This document shows positions 50,455 to 59,560 of a stretch of 64,000 nt of DNA, piece by piece (within the stretch, counting starts at the first letter, position 1; the number at the start of each line of letters is the position of its first letter). The stretch is from Alphaproteobacteria bacterium (GTDB taxonomy: Bacteria; Pseudomonadota; Alphaproteobacteria; Geminicoccales; Geminicoccaceae). The translations under genes were made by a program, and so were the position numbers. The notes below the pieces were generated by a model. The model did no database searches and was not told the origin of the DNA. It saw nothing but the letters and a program-made list of their open reading frames with translations. The stretch is from contig JALUAG010000018.1 in assembly GCA_027045875.1 (NCBI GenBank), positions 21,165 to 85,164 of the forward strand, in the 5' to 3' direction.

Positions 50455-51765
50455 TCAGAGAATGAAGCGCGAGAGATCGGCGCCGGCGATCAGATCGCCG
50501 ACGTGACGGGTGACGTACTCGCGGTCGATCAGCACCTCGCTGCCGGAACGGTCGGAGGCGGTGAAGCTGATCTCCTCCACCAGCTTTTCCATCACCGTCT
50601 GCAGCCGCCGCGCGCCGATGTTCTCGACCTTGGCGTTGATCTCGAAGGCCAGCCGCGCGATCTCGTCGAGGGCCTCGTCGGTGAACACGAGCCGCACCTC
50701 CTCGGTGGCCAGAAGGGCCACGTACTGGCGCACGAGGCTCGCCTCGGGTTCGACCAGGATGCGCCGCAGATCGCTCTGCCGCAGGGGGTTGAGCTCCACC
50801 CGGATGGGCAGGCGGCCCTGCAGTTCCGGCAGCAGATCGGAGGGCTTGGCGAGATGGAAGGCGCCCGAGGCGATGAACAGGATGTGATCGGTCCGCACCG
50901 CGCCGTGCTTGGTGGCGACGGTGGTGCCCTCGATCAGCGGCAGCAGGTCCCGCTGCACCCCCTCGCGGCTGACGTCGGCCCCCAGCCGTTCTTCGCGGGC
51001 GGTGATCTTGTCGATCTCGTCGATGAAGACGATGCCCTGCTGTTCGGTGGCCTCGATCGCCTCCCGCACCACCCGGTCCTGATCGATCAGCTTGTCGGCC
51101 TCCTCGGCCACCAGCACGTCGTAGCTCTCGGCCACCTTCATGCGCCGCTTGCGGGTACGCTGGCCGAAGGCCTTGCCCAGGATGTCGCCCAGATTGATCA
51201 TCCCCATCTGCGCCCCGGGCATGCCCGGGATCTCGAAGGTGGGCAGGCTGGTGCCACCGGTGTCCAGCACCTCGAGTTCCACCTCCTTCTCGGCCAGCTC
51301 GCCGGCGCGCAGCATGCGCCGGAACTTCTCCCGCGTCTCGCGGCCCGCCTGGGGGCCGACCAGCGCCTCGAGCACCCGCTCCTCGGCGTTGCGCTCGGCC
51401 TGGGCCATCACCTCGCGCCGCAGCCGGTCGCGGGTGAGCTTGATGGCGATCTCCGTGAGATCGCGGACGATGCTCTCGACATCGCGCCCCACGTAGCCCA
51501 CCTCGGTGAACTTGGTGGCCTCGACCTTGAGGAAGGGCGCCTGGGCCAGCCGCGCGAGGCGCCGGGCGATCTCCGTCTTGCCGCAGCCCGTCGGGCCGAT
51601 CATCAGGATGTTCTTGGGCAGCACCTCCTCGCGCAGCCCCTCCTCGAGCTGCTGGCGTCGCCAGCGGTTGCGGAGCGCGATGGCCACCGCCCGCTTGGCC
51701 GCCTCCTGGCCGACGATGAAGCGGTCGAGTTCGGAGACGATCTCGCGCGGGGTCAGTGCGGTCAT
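50455..51765 (-). CDS. hslU: HslU, ATPase subunit of the HslVU protease
   Basis: 436 aa. [35 protein letters not shown] opens it, then Walker [48 protein letters not shown], the I domain (about 110-240), Walker [12 protein letters not shown], and the C-terminal SRFIL tail that activates HslV. The Walker A loop has Cys where most have Val (GPTGVGKT). It unfolds substrates for the HslV peptidase. Its ATG overlaps the stop of hslV (ATGA). Confidence 0.98.
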   Translation of the reverse strand: MTALTPREIVSELDRFIVGQEAAKRAVAIALRNRWRRQQLEEGLREEVLPKNILMIGPTGCGKTEIARRLARLAQAPFLKVEATKFTEVGYVGRDVESIVRDLTEIAIKLTRDRLRREVMAQAERNAEERVLEALVGPQAGRETREKFRRMLRAGELAEKEVELEVLDTGGTSLPTFEIPGMPGAQMGMINLGDILGKAFGQRTRKRRMKVAESYDVLVAEEADKLIDQDRVVREAIEATEQQGIVFIDEIDKITAREERLGADVSREGVQRDLLPLIEGTTVATKHGAVRTDHILFIASGAFHLAKPSDLLPELQGRLPIRVELNPLRQSDLRRILVEPEASLVRQYVALLATEEVRLVFTDEALDEIARLAFEINAKVENIGARRLQTVMEKLVEEISFTASDRSGSEVLIDREYVTRHVGDLIAGADLSRFIL

Positions 51766-52313
51766 CGGATGTCGAGCTTCTCGATGGTGAGTGCGTGATT
51801 GGTGTAGACGCAGATCTCGGCGGCGATGGCCATCGCCTTGCGGGCGACCTGTTCGGCGTCGAGACCGTCGATGTCGAGGAGGGCGCGGGCGGCGGCGAGG
51901 GCATAGTTGCCGCCGGAGCCGATGCCGATGAGCCCGTCCTCCGGTTCCAGCACGTCGCCGACGCCGGTGAGGAGCAGCGAGATCTCGGCATCCGCCACCG
52001 CCATCATGGCCTCGAGGCGGCGCAGATAGCGGTCGGTGCGCCAGTCCTTGGCGAGTTCCACGCAGGCGCGGGCGAGCTGGCCGGGATGGCGTTCGAGCTT
52101 GGCCTCCAGCCGCTCCATCAGGGTGAAGGCGTCGGCGGTACTGCCGGCGAATCCCACCAGAATGTCGCCGTCTCCGAGCCGTCGCACCTTGCGCGCGTTG
52201 CCCTTGACCACCGTCTTGTCGAGGGTCACCTGGCCGTCGCCGGCCACCACCACCTGGTTGCCCTTGCGCACGGACAGGATGGTCGTGCCGTGCCAGGCCG
52301 GATTGCCGTCCAT
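51762..52313 (-). CDS. hslV: HslV, peptidase subunit of the HslVU protease
   Basis: 183 aa. An N-terminal propeptide MDGNPAWHG precedes the nucleophile threonine in [99 protein letters not shown] is also diagnostic. Alphaproteobacterial HslV commonly has such a propeptide, removed in maturation. Twelve subunits form the proteolytic core. The ATG at 52313 is followed immediately by conserved sequence. Confidence 0.97.
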   Translation of the reverse strand: MDGNPAWHGTTILSVRKGNQVVVAGDGQVTLDKTVVKGNARKVRRLGDGDILVGFAGSTADAFTLMERLEAKLERHPGQLARACVELAKDWRTDRYLRRLEAMMAVADAEISLLLTGVGDVLEPEDGLIGIGSGGNYALAAARALLDIDGLDAEQVARKAMAIAAEICVYTNHALTIEKLDIR

Positions 52314-52379
52314 GATCTGCGGAACCTTCGCCCGAAGCGTTCGATCTCCGCCGCCGGCGCGCCGCCCGCGGCTGCGCCC

Positions 52380-52409
52380 GATGTGGCGCGGCCGACGGCG
52401 GGGGTCAAG
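52380..52409 (-). promoter_or_regulatory. Candidate heat-shock (sigma-32-like) promoter upstream of hslVU
   Basis: On the minus strand CTTGACC (52409-52403) is followed 17 bp later by CACATC (52385-52380), about 67 bp before the hslV ATG. The alphaproteobacterial sigma-32 pattern is CTTG-N17/18-CYTATNT, so the -35 half fits well and the -10 half poorly. The call leans on the known heat regulation of hslVU. Confidence 0.3.
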
Positions 52410-52434
52410 GCGACAGCGGCGGCGCCACACCTCA

Positions 52435-53388
52435 TCAGAAGAGAGCCGCCCGCACCGGCGGCGCCTCCGTGCAGGCGCGGGCGAGCCCCGAGGGCGGCGT
52501 CCGCCCCTCGATCCAGGCGAGGATGTCCTCCCACACCCGGCGGCGCTGGAGATCCCGCAGCAGCATGTGCCAGCCCTCGGGATAGAGGAGGAGGGTGCAG
52601 GGTGCGCGGATGCGGGCGGCGAAGGCGAGCTGCACCTGCGGCGGCACGATCTCGTCGTGGCCGCCGACCAGCACGAGCGCGGACGGCCGGATCGCTTCGG
52701 CCCGCCGGGCCGCCTCGTCCATGAGTGCCACTACGCCCTCGATCACCCGCACCCGGGTCCGCTTGATGAACAGCGGGTCGCGCGCCAGCGCCCGCAGCAC
52801 CTCGAGGTTGTCCGAGGCCCGGCGGCCGAGGCTCTCGCCGGTGAGCTCCATGTCCGGGAAGAGCCGCGCCATGAGCCAGAGCGAGAGGCGATAGAGGGGG
52901 TTGAGGGCGGCGCCGCCCCAGACCGCGGGGGCGCTCAGCACGAGGCCGTCGGGCGGCGCCGCGACTGTCTCCGAAAAGGCGAGGATCGCCACCGCCGCGC
53001 CCATGCTCTCGCCGAGCACGAACACGGGCAGGCCCGGGAAGCGGCGGCGTTCGCGCGCCACCTTCTCGCGCAGATCGGCGACCAGCCGGTCGGCACCCGG
53101 CCAGGAGCCACGGTCCGGGTTCTCCCCGAAACCGCGCTGATCGTAGGCGACGACCCGGAACCCGCGCCCGGCCGCGAACGCGCCGAACATGGCGAACGCG
53201 CCCTTGTGATCGTTCATGCCGTGGACGGCAACGATCACCGCCCGCGGCTCGCCCTCCGGCTGCCAGACCCGTTCCGGGAGGACCGCGGCGCCCACGGCTG
53301 GCCCCGGGGCGGGAGCGGAGGCCGCGCAGGCGGTCAGCCACAGAAGGGCGAACAAAAGAAGGATCGTGCGCGCGGGAGGGAAGGCCAA
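52435..53388 (-). CDS. Alpha/beta hydrolase lipoprotein (monoacylglycerol lipase-like)
   Basis: 317 aa. The start is probably TTG 53388, giving a lipoprotein signal that ends [14 protein letters not shown] (lipobox LTAC). The hydrolase shows [31 protein letters not shown], nucleophile Ser in [12 protein letters not shown], Asp in GGHDEIVPP and His in PEGWHMLL, the order seen in lysophospholipase/monoglyceride lipase-like proteins. Location is likely the periplasmic face of a membrane. The TTG sits two bases after the gluQRS stop; CTG 53394, overlapping that stop, is another possible start. Confidence 0.85.
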   Translation of the reverse strand: MAFPPARTILLLFALLWLTACAASAPAPGPAVGAAVLPERVWQPEGEPRAVIVAVHGMNDHKGAFAMFGAFAAGRGFRVVAYDQRGFGENPDRGSWPGADRLVADLREKVARERRRFPGLPVFVLGESMGAAVAILAFSETVAAPPDGLVLSAPAVWGGAALNPLYRLSLWLMARLFPDMELTGESLGRRASDNLEVLRALARDPLFIKRTRVRVIEGVVALMDEAARRAEAIRPSALVLVGGHDEIVPPQVQLAFAARIRAPCTLLLYPEGWHMLLRDLQRRRVWEDILAWIEGRTPPSGLARACTEAPPVRAALF

Positions 53389-53390
53389 GT

Positions 53391-54377
53391 TCAGACGCGG
53401 GCCGGCTGGCCGACCTCGACCAGCCCCAGAAGACGCCAGATGTCCTCGGGGGAACGCCCGCGATCGCGCAGGTGGCGCAGGGTCACGGCGCGGTTGCGCT
53501 TGGCCATGCGCCGGCCCTGGCTGTCGGCGATCAGATTGTGATGGTAGTAGCGGGGCGGCTCGAGCCCGAGCAGCGCCTGCAGCAGCCGGTGGACGTGGGT
53601 GGCGTGGAACAGGTCCTCGCCGCGGGTGACCAGGGTCACCCCCTGGACATGGTCGTCGATCACCACCGCCAGATGGTACGAGGTCGGGATGTCCTTGCGG
53701 GCCACCACGATGTCGCCGAAGAGCTGCGGCTGCGCGGCCACCCAGCCGGCGCGATAGTCGAACCACTGCAGCCGGCCGGTCAGCGCCAGCGCCCGTTCGA
53801 TGTCGAGGCGCCAGGCGAAGGCCTCGCCCTGCCGCTGCCGGTAGCGCCGCTCCTCCTCCGAGAGGTGGCGGCAGATGCCGGGATAGACGAGCTCGCCACC
53901 GGGGCCGTGCGGGGCCCGCCCCGCCTCCTCCACCTCGGCCCGGATCTGCTTGCGGGTGCAGAAGCACGGGTAGAGCACGCCCAGCCGGCGGAGTTCGTCC
54001 AGCGCCTGCCCGTAGAGATCGAGATGCTCGCTCTGACGCCGCACCTCGCCGTCCCAGAACAGCCCCAGCCAGCGCAGATCGTCGAGGGTCGCCTCCTCGA
54101 AGGTGGGCCGGCAGCGCGTGTGGTCGATGTCCTCGATCCGCACGAGGAACCGCCCGCCGGTCTGCCGCGCCGCCTCGAAGGCGAACAGCGCCGAATAGGC
54201 GTGGCCGAGATGGAGATACCCCGTGGGGCTGGGCGCGAAGCGCGTCACATGGGGCGGTTCGCCTTCCGCCGGAAGCGGTACGCGGTCCGGCCCGCGAAGA
54301 GGGGAAGCGGCTGCGTTTCGGGTCTGCGACACGGTCGAACCGCCACGACGGTTGAGAACCTGACGGGTCGCGATCAT
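53391..54377 (-). CDS. gluQRS: Glutamyl-Q tRNA(Asp) synthetase
   Basis: 328 aa from ATG 54377. A truncated GluRS: VTRFAPSPTGYLHLGHAYSALFAFEAARQ (HIGH-type motif HLGH), ARLxxED-like RIEDIDHTRCRP, zinc ligands in YPCFCTRKQIRAE and YPGICRHL, and the KMSKS-like RMAKRNRAVTLR. The anticodon-binding half of GluRS is absent. It attaches glutamate to queuosine 34 of tRNA(Asp). The N-terminus is about 25-40 residues longer than usual; GTG 54332 (VSQTRN) is an alternative start. Divergent from the esterase gene by 50 bp. Confidence 0.92.
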   Translation of the reverse strand: MIATRQVLNRRGGSTVSQTRNAAASPLRGPDRVPLPAEGEPPHVTRFAPSPTGYLHLGHAYSALFAFEAARQTGGRFLVRIEDIDHTRCRPTFEEATLDDLRWLGLFWDGEVRRQSEHLDLYGQALDELRRLGVLYPCFCTRKQIRAEVEEAGRAPHGPGGELVYPGICRHLSEEERRYRQRQGEAFAWRLDIERALALTGRLQWFDYRAGWVAAQPQLFGDIVVARKDIPTSYHLAVVIDDHVQGVTLVTRGEDLFHATHVHRLLQALLGLEPPRYYHHNLIADSQGRRMAKRNRAVTLRHLRDRGRSPEDIWRLLGLVEVGQPARV

Positions 54378-54427
54378 GATCGGCGGCGCGTTTTCGCGCA
54401 AGTCGTTCGGCGGAGGAGAGACGGCGG

Positions 54428-55078
54428 ATGGTGCAGCTCGAAGGCCCGTATTTCGCGCCTCGCGCGGGTGGTGCGCCAAAAAAACTGGTGGTGTTGCTGC
54501 ATGGTCTCGGTGCGGACGGCCACGATCTGATCGGTCTCGCGCCGGAGCTCGCCCGCCGTCTCCCGGAAGCCGCCTTCTTCGCCCCCGACGCTCCCTGGCC
54601 CTGCGACATGGCCCCGTTCGGCCGCCAGTGGTTCAGCCTCCAGGACCGCCGGCCCGAGAGCATGCTGGCGGGGGTCCAGCGGGCGGCGCCGCTGCTCGAT
54701 GCCTATCTCGACCGTCTGCTGGAGCGCCACCGCCTCACGGCCGCCGATCTGGCGCTCCTGGGCTTCTCCCAGGGCACCATGATGGCCCTCCACCTGGCGC
54801 CCAGGCGGAGCGAGCCGCTCGCCGGCGTGCTCGGCTATTCGGGGGCGCTGGTGGCGCCCGAACGGCTGGAGCGGGAGGTGGTGTCCCGACCGCCGGTGAT
54901 GCTCGTGCACGGCGACGCCGACGAGGTGGTGCCGGTGGAAGCGCTGTTCGCCGCGGTGGCGGCGCTGCAGCGGGTCGAGATCCCGGTCCAGTGGCTGGTG
55001 CGGCCGGGTCTCGGCCACGCCATCGATCCGGTCGGTCTCGAGGCGGGCGCCCGCTTTCTCGCCGACATGCTGGGCTGA
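54428..55078 (+). CDS. Carboxylesterase/phospholipase family alpha/beta hydrolase (YpfH-like)
   Basis: 216 aa. LVVLLHGLGADGHDLIGLAPELARRLPEAAFFAPDAPWPCD opens the fold, followed by QWFSL, nucleophile Ser in LLGFSQGTMMALHLAP, Asp in LVHGDADEVVPVE and His in RPGLGHAIDP. This is the phospholipase/carboxylesterase type with broad activity on short acyl esters, found in the cytoplasm (no signal peptide). GGAGGAGAG precedes the ATG-containing start. It converges on chrR (13 bp). Confidence 0.92.
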   Translation: MVQLEGPYFAPRAGGAPKKLVVLLHGLGADGHDLIGLAPELARRLPEAAFFAPDAPWPCDMAPFGRQWFSLQDRRPESMLAGVQRAAPLLDAYLDRLLERHRLTAADLALLGFSQGTMMALHLAPRRSEPLAGVLGYSGALVAPERLEREVVSRPPVMLVHGDADEVVPVEALFAAVAALQRVEIPVQWLVRPGLGHAIDPVGLEAGARFLADMLG

Positions 55079-55091
55079 GACCGCTCCGGCG

Positions 55092-55697
55092 TCAGGCGGC
55101 GCAGAGCAGACAGAGACAGCCCTCCCCCTCGCCGGCGCGGGGCGCGTGCACGGTGGAGGCGTCGGCGATGGCGAGATCGCCCGGCCCCAACATCCGCTCC
55201 CCGTCGCACAGCCGGCCTTCCAGCACGAGGGTGAGTTCGAGCCCCTCGTGGCCGTGGGCCGGCACCGCCGCTCCGGGTTCGAGACGCAGCAGCCGCAGCC
55301 GTGCGGGTTCGCCGGGGGGAGCGGCCAACGGCAGCTCGGCGAGCGCCCCCGAGCGGCGCCAGGGGCAGCAGTCGAGAGGCGCCGGAAGACGGGCCCGAAG
55401 GGGCGCCGGCAGCGGGTTCCCCGAAGCGCCGGCGTCGTCCCCGGTGCGATCCGGCTGGGCGGAATCCGCCACCTCCTCGCCGAGCACCGCCAGCACCCGC
55501 TGCCGGCGTTCGGGGGCGAGGGGTTCCGGCGGCAGCTCCTCGAGCAGCAGGCCACCCAGGGTCTCGTACAGGCGATAGCGCCGGCGGCTCTCGGGACAGA
55601 GGCAGAGATGGGCGGCCACCACCAGCGCCGCCGCCTCGCCGAGATGGCCGGCCGCGTGGGCGATCAGCAGTTCGTCGAGATCGATGCCGTTCGTCAT
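55092..55697 (-). CDS. chrR: ChrR-like zinc anti-sigma factor with cupin domain
   Basis: 201 aa. The N-terminal anti-sigma part (DELLIAHAAGHLGEAAALVVAAHLCLCPESRRRYRLYETLGG) aligns with ChrR of Rhodobacter, but the fourth zinc ligand (Cys38 there) is Ser here (HLCLCPES), and the position of His6 is not a histidine. New His and Cys residues (HAAGH, HLC) may compensate. The C-terminal cupin keeps the second metal site, HGHEGLE and TVHAP. ChrR holds RpoE inactive until singlet oxygen triggers its loss. It overlaps rpoE by 4 bp. Confidence 0.88.
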   Translation of the reverse strand: MTNGIDLDELLIAHAAGHLGEAAALVVAAHLCLCPESRRRYRLYETLGGLLLEELPPEPLAPERRQRVLAVLGEEVADSAQPDRTGDDAGASGNPLPAPLRARLPAPLDCCPWRRSGALAELPLAAPPGEPARLRLLRLEPGAAVPAHGHEGLELTLVLEGRLCDGERMLGPGDLAIADASTVHAPRAGEGEGCLCLLCAA

Positions 55698-56293
55698 GCC
55701 CGCGATGCCTCGTTCCCGCCCAGATAGTCGCGAAGCTTGGCGAGGGCCAGACGCAGACGCGATTTTACCGTCCCGAGCGGCAGGCCGAGGGTGTCGGCGA
55801 TCTCTCCCTGGGGCATCTCCTCGAGATAGTAGAGGCGCAGGATCTCCGCCTGTTCGGGCGGCAACCTGGCGATTGCCTCGCGCAGCCGCCGCTCCATCAG
55901 GAGCGCCTCGCTGCGCGCTTCCAGCGCCTCGCCGGGACGTTCGGCCGCCTCCTCCTCGCCGCCGGCCTCGGTTTCCACCTCGACCTCCTCCGCCTCCGGC
56001 GGCCGCCGCTCGCGGCGCAATGCGTCGATGCGCCGGTTGCGGGCGATGCGGAAGATCCAGGTGCCGGGGGTGGCCCGGCGCGGATCGTACTGCGCCGCCC
56101 GCCGCCAGACGGTGAGCATCACTTCCTGGGCGAGTTCCTCGGCCTGCTGCGGATCGGCGCCGAGGCGGCGCAGATAGGCCTTCACCCTGGGGGCGTAGTA
56201 GTCGAACAGACGCCCGAAGGCCTCGCGATCGCGGTGACGTGCGACCGCCAGCAGATCCTCGATGCGCGTCCGCTCTTCCTCGGATCGGCTCAT
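55694..56293 (-). CDS. rpoE: ECF sigma factor, RpoE/ECF11-type
   Basis: 199 aa. Region 2: FGRLFDYYAPRVKAYLRRLGADPQQAEELAQEVMLTVWRRAAQYDPRRATPGTWIFRIARNRRIDALRRERRP. Region 4: AIARLPPEQAEILRLYYLEEMPQGEIADTLGLPLGTVKSRLRLALAKLRDYLG. An acidic linker of about 35 residues lies between. The sequence and the coupled ChrR partner place it in the ECF11 group, which drives the singlet-oxygen/organic hydroperoxide response in phototrophic and other Alphaproteobacteria. The start MSRSEEERTR at 56293 is preferred over 56314. Confidence 0.93.
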   Translation of the reverse strand: MSRSEEERTRIEDLLAVARHRDREAFGRLFDYYAPRVKAYLRRLGADPQQAEELAQEVMLTVWRRAAQYDPRRATPGTWIFRIARNRRIDALRRERRPPEAEEVEVETEAGGEEEAAERPGEALEARSEALLMERRLREAIARLPPEQAEILRLYYLEEMPQGEIADTLGLPLGTVKSRLRLALAKLRDYLGGNEASRA

Positions 56294-56359
56294 GCCCCCA
56301 CTCAAGCCCGACACCGCCCGCGGGGCAAGAACATCCGGCGCCGCAGGACGGACGGGAGC

Positions 56360-56995
56360 CTATTTCGCTCCCTGATCGCGCAGCACGCTCAGCACCCCCG
56401 CCCCGAGCGCCAGCAGCAGGGCCCCGGCGAGGCCGGTGGCGATGGCGGCGAGGAAGCGGCTCTTGATGGCCTCCCAGCCGCGGGCGAGGCGCACCGCCAT
56501 GCGCACCCCCTCGGCGTCCTCGAGCCCCAGCCGGCGGGCCAGCGTGTCGACGGCACGGGCGGCGGCCTTGTCGGCGGTGGTGCGGGCGATCTTCTCGAGT
56601 TCGATCAGCGCCTCCGCCTGGCGCACCGCGACCGCCTGCGCGATCCGCTGGTGCTCGTAGAGCATGGCGCCGCGTACCTGGCCCGAAGGACCCCATTCCT
56701 CGACACAGACGGCGTGCACCACATCGGTGTCCACCGGCAGCTCGGCGGTGCCCGGATCGCAGACCAGGATGGGCACCCCGAAGGCCGCCTCCTGCAGCGC
56801 CCGCAACATGCTGTAGCCCTGACCGTCGGGCAGATCGAGGTCGGTAACGATGAGGTCGGGCCGCTTCAGGGGCTGGGCGAGATCGAGCAGCGCTTCGGCG
56901 AGGCTCTCCGCCGTCCGCACCTCGTGGCGCTTGGCCAGGCTCCGCTGGCGGTGGGAGGCCTGTCGCGCATCCTTGTCGAGCAGCAGTACGCGCAA
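56360..56995 (-). CDS. Receiver-like protein with C-terminal membrane anchor
   Basis: 211 aa. The N-terminal half is a receiver fold: VLLLDKDARQASHRQRSLAKR, acceptor Asp52 in LIVTDLDLPDGQGYSML, but the Lys near the end of the domain is not seen (ILVCDPGTAELPV, HAVCVEEWG). A helical region (about 115-185, YEHQRIAQAVAVRQAEALIELEKIARTTADKAAARAVDTLARRLGLE) leads to one membrane helix (about 187-207). A receiver tied to the membrane by its C-terminus is unusual. It precedes rpoE-chrR on the same strand by 66 bp, and a 6-bp hairpin overlaps its stop codon (56354-56372). Function unknown. Confidence 0.8.
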   Translation of the reverse strand: MRVLLLDKDARQASHRQRSLAKRHEVRTAESLAEALLDLAQPLKRPDLIVTDLDLPDGQGYSMLRALQEAAFGVPILVCDPGTAELPVDTDVVHAVCVEEWGPSGQVRGAMLYEHQRIAQAVAVRQAEALIELEKIARTTADKAAARAVDTLARRLGLEDAEGVRMAVRLARGWEAIKSRFLAAIATGLAGALLLALGAGVLSVLRDQGAK

Positions 56996-57125
56996 TCCAC
57001 GATCTCGCCTTGGCCGGATCCGGCACCCCCGCCCGGAGGACGGGGATGCCGGACCCCGCGACAGGGGGGACGTCGTCGAGGACCTACCTTACCCCCGCCG
57101 AGCGGGAATGTAAAGGGATTTATTC

Positions 57126-58376
57126 CTAGTTTTCCGAAAGATGACCGCGAGCCGAGGATTCGAGCCGGCAGACGGAGAGGCCCGCCTCCTCCAGCGCCTG
57201 CTGGATGTCCCGGGCGTGGGCGGCGTTGCGGGTCTCGACGGTGAAATCGACGTCCGCCTGCTTGACCGAGAGGCGCGAGAAGGCGCGCTGGTGCACGACA
57301 TCGACGATGTTGCCGCCGTTCTCGGCGATGATCGCCGCCACCCGCGCGAGGCTGCCCGGGCTGTCGGGAATGCCGACGCGGAGACGCACGAGCCGGTCGG
57401 TGCGCACGAGGCCGCGCAGGATGACGCCACTCAGGAGCCGGCTGTCGATGTTGCCGCCGGACAGCACGAGCCCCACCCGGCGGCCACGGAAGCGCCCGGG
57501 CTCGCTCGCGATCGCGGCGAGGCCGGTGGCCCCCGCCCCCTCCACCACCGTCTTCTCGATCTCCAGGAGCTGGAGCACCGCCGCCTCGATGGCCGATTCC
57601 TCCACCAGCAGCACTTCCGCCACCAGCCGGCGGATGATGGGCAGGGTGAGCGCCCCCGGCCGCTTGACGGCGATGCCCTCGGCGATGGTCGGTCCGCCGG
57701 CCGCCACCTCGCGTCCCTCGAGCAGACGGCGCACCGAGGGAAAGAGCGCCGCCTCGACGCCGAGGATCTCGATCTCCGGGCGTCTGCCCTTAGCGGCGAC
57801 GGCGATGCCGGAGATCAGCCCGCCGCCTCCCACCGGCACCACCAGCACCTCGAGATCCGGCGCCTGGTCGAGCATCTCGAGGGCGATCGTGCCCTGTCCG
57901 GCGATGATCAGCGGATCGTCGTAGGGATGGACGAACACGAGACCGTCCCGCCGCGCGAGTTCGCGCGCGTGCGCGGTGGCGTCCTCGACGCTGTGGCCGT
58001 GGAGCACCACCCGCGCACCCAGCTTCTCGGTGTTCTCGATCTTCACGAAGGGGGTCTCGCGCGGCATCACGATCACCGCCGGGATGCCCAGCCGCCGGGC
58101 GTGATAGGCCACGCCCTGGGCGTGGTTGCCGGCCGAGGCCGCCACCACCCCGCGCCGGCGCTCCTCCGGCGACAGCGCCGACAGGCGGTTGAGGGCGCCG
58201 CGCTCCTTAAAGGAGGCGGTATACTGGAGGTTCTCGAACTTGAGCCAGATCTCGGCGCCGTAGATGTCGGAAAGGGTCCGCGACGGCAGGCAGGGGGTGC
58301 GGACGATCCGTCCCTCAAGCCGCAGGGCCGCCGCCTCCACGTCGGCGAGGGTGATCGCGAGCGGTTCCCCGGCCAT
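57126..58376 (-). CDS. ilvA: Threonine ammonia-lyase (with ACT domain)
   Basis: 416 aa. PLP enzyme: LKFENLQYTASFKERGALNRL (Schiff-base Lys), VAASAGNHAQGVAYHARRLGIPAVIVMP, PVGGGGLISGIAVAAK (phosphate loop) and VLSGGNIDSRLLS. An ACT-type C-terminal domain follows (about 335-410: RLRVGIPDSPGSLARVAAIIAENGGNIVDVVHQRAF). It deaminates threonine to 2-oxobutyrate. The length fits the single-ACT form common outside the enterics, so catabolic and biosynthetic roles cannot be told apart. Followed 9 bp upstream by argC in the same direction. Confidence 0.95.
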   Translation of the reverse strand: MAGEPLAITLADVEAAALRLEGRIVRTPCLPSRTLSDIYGAEIWLKFENLQYTASFKERGALNRLSALSPEERRRGVVAASAGNHAQGVAYHARRLGIPAVIVMPRETPFVKIENTEKLGARVVLHGHSVEDATAHARELARRDGLVFVHPYDDPLIIAGQGTIALEMLDQAPDLEVLVVPVGGGGLISGIAVAAKGRRPEIEILGVEAALFPSVRRLLEGREVAAGGPTIAEGIAVKRPGALTLPIIRRLVAEVLLVEESAIEAAVLQLLEIEKTVVEGAGATGLAAIASEPGRFRGRRVGLVLSGGNIDSRLLSGVILRGLVRTDRLVRLRVGIPDSPGSLARVAAIIAENGGNIVDVVHQRAFSRLSVKQADVDFTVETRNAAHARDIQQALEEAGLSVCRLESSARGHLSEN

Positions 58377-58385
58377 CGCCCCGCC

Positions 58386-59432
58386 TCAGGGGAACAGGGG
58401 CACGGCGGCGAGTCCCTCCGTCTCCGGCAGCCCGAGCATGACGTTCATGTTCTGCACCGCCTGGCCGGATGCGCCCTTGACCAGATTGTCGAGCACGCTC
58501 ACGAGGATGGCCCGCCCCGGACGGCGGTCCGGGTGGACGCCGATGCGGCAGAGGTTGGTTCCCCGCACGTGCCGGGTGGCCGGTATCCCGCGGAACGGCA
58601 GCACCTCCACGAAGGGCTCGTCCGCATAGGCGCGCCGGAGCTCGGCGTGGAGGTCCGGAGCCTCCGCGCCGGGCGCGAGATCGACGTAGATGGTGGCGAG
58701 GATGCCCCGGTTCATGGGCGCGAGATGCGGCGTGAAGCTCACCGTCACCGGACGTCCGGCGAAATCGGCGAGGCACTGGTCGATCTCCGGGGCGTGGCGA
58801 TGCATGGCGACGCCGTAGGCGTGGAGGCCCTCCGCCACCTCGGCGTAGAGACTGCCGAGCTTGGCGTCCCGCCCGGCACCGCTCACGCCCGATTTGGCGT
58901 CGATCACGATCCGGTCGGGGTCGACCAGCCCCGCCTTCAGGAGCGGGGCCAGCGGCAGTTCGGCCGCCGTGGTGTAGCAGCCGGGATTGGCCACGAGCCG
59001 CGTGCCCCGCACCGCCTCGCGATAGAGTTCGGTGAGGCCGTAGACGGCGATCTCCTGGAGCGCCGTCGCCACATGGGGCCGCCCGTAGACCGCCTCGTAG
59101 AGGGCCGGATCGCGCAGCCGGAAATCGGCCGAGAGATCGACGATGCGCGGCCCCTCGGGAAGCTCGCGGATCACCGCCTGGGTGAGACCGTGCGGCAGGC
59201 AGCAGAAGATGCCGTCGAAACGCGCGGGGTCGATCTCCTCGATCCTGACGAGCCGCGGCAGGGAAAGGGAGGCGAGATGGGGGAAAACCTCGCCCGGCGT
59301 CCGGCCGGCCTGACGTTCGGCGGTGAGGGCGCCGATGTGCACGCGCGGGTGCGAGGCGAGAAGACGCAGCAGCTCGGCGCCCGTGTAGCCGCTCGCTCCC
59401 AGAATCGCGATCTCGACCCGTTCCGTCGTCAT
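58386..59432 (-). CDS. argC: N-acetyl-gamma-glutamyl-phosphate reductase
   Basis: 348 aa. [22 protein letters not shown] (NADP site), the catalytic Cys in [47 protein letters not shown], and the conserved [20 protein letters not shown] are diagnostic of ArgC. It performs the third step of arginine synthesis. Gene order argC then ilvA on one strand, 9 bp apart; divergent from purD with a 128-bp gap. Confidence 0.97.
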   Translation of the reverse strand: MTTERVEIAILGASGYTGAELLRLLASHPRVHIGALTAERQAGRTPGEVFPHLASLSLPRLVRIEEIDPARFDGIFCCLPHGLTQAVIRELPEGPRIVDLSADFRLRDPALYEAVYGRPHVATALQEIAVYGLTELYREAVRGTRLVANPGCYTTAAELPLAPLLKAGLVDPDRIVIDAKSGVSGAGRDAKLGSLYAEVAEGLHAYGVAMHRHAPEIDQCLADFAGRPVTVSFTPHLAPMNRGILATIYVDLAPGAEAPDLHAELRRAYADEPFVEVLPFRGIPATRHVRGTNLCRIGVHPDRRPGRAILVSVLDNLVKGASGQAVQNMNVMLGLPETEGLAAVPLFP

Positions 59433-59504
59433 CGGCCCCGTCCGTGCTGGAGGTCGCGGCTCCTTCTAGCCCAGGATCGGCCGGCGCGCCATCGCAGGCG
59501 GCGC

Positions 59505-59541
59505 TTGCCGCCGCCCCTTTCCGGTCGCTAAATGCGACCGG
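59505..59541 (+). promoter_or_regulatory. Candidate purD promoter overlapped by a perfect stem-loop
   Basis: TTGCCG (59505-59510) and TAAATG (59529-59534) are 18 bp apart. CCGGTCGC (59521-59528) and GCGACCGG (59534-59541) form an 8-bp perfect inverted repeat around TAAAT, so the symmetry sits on the -10 box, 20 bp before the purD ATG. It could be an operator or a leader hairpin. No T-tract follows. Confidence 0.4.
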
Positions 59542-59560
59542 TTCCCGTCGGAGAACGGTC

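Noticed and set aside
56354..56372. Hairpin GGGAGC/GCTCCC as a terminator between the receiver gene and rpoE.
   Set aside because: The stem has only 6 bp, overlaps the stop codon and has no T-tract. It is recorded in the gene entry only.
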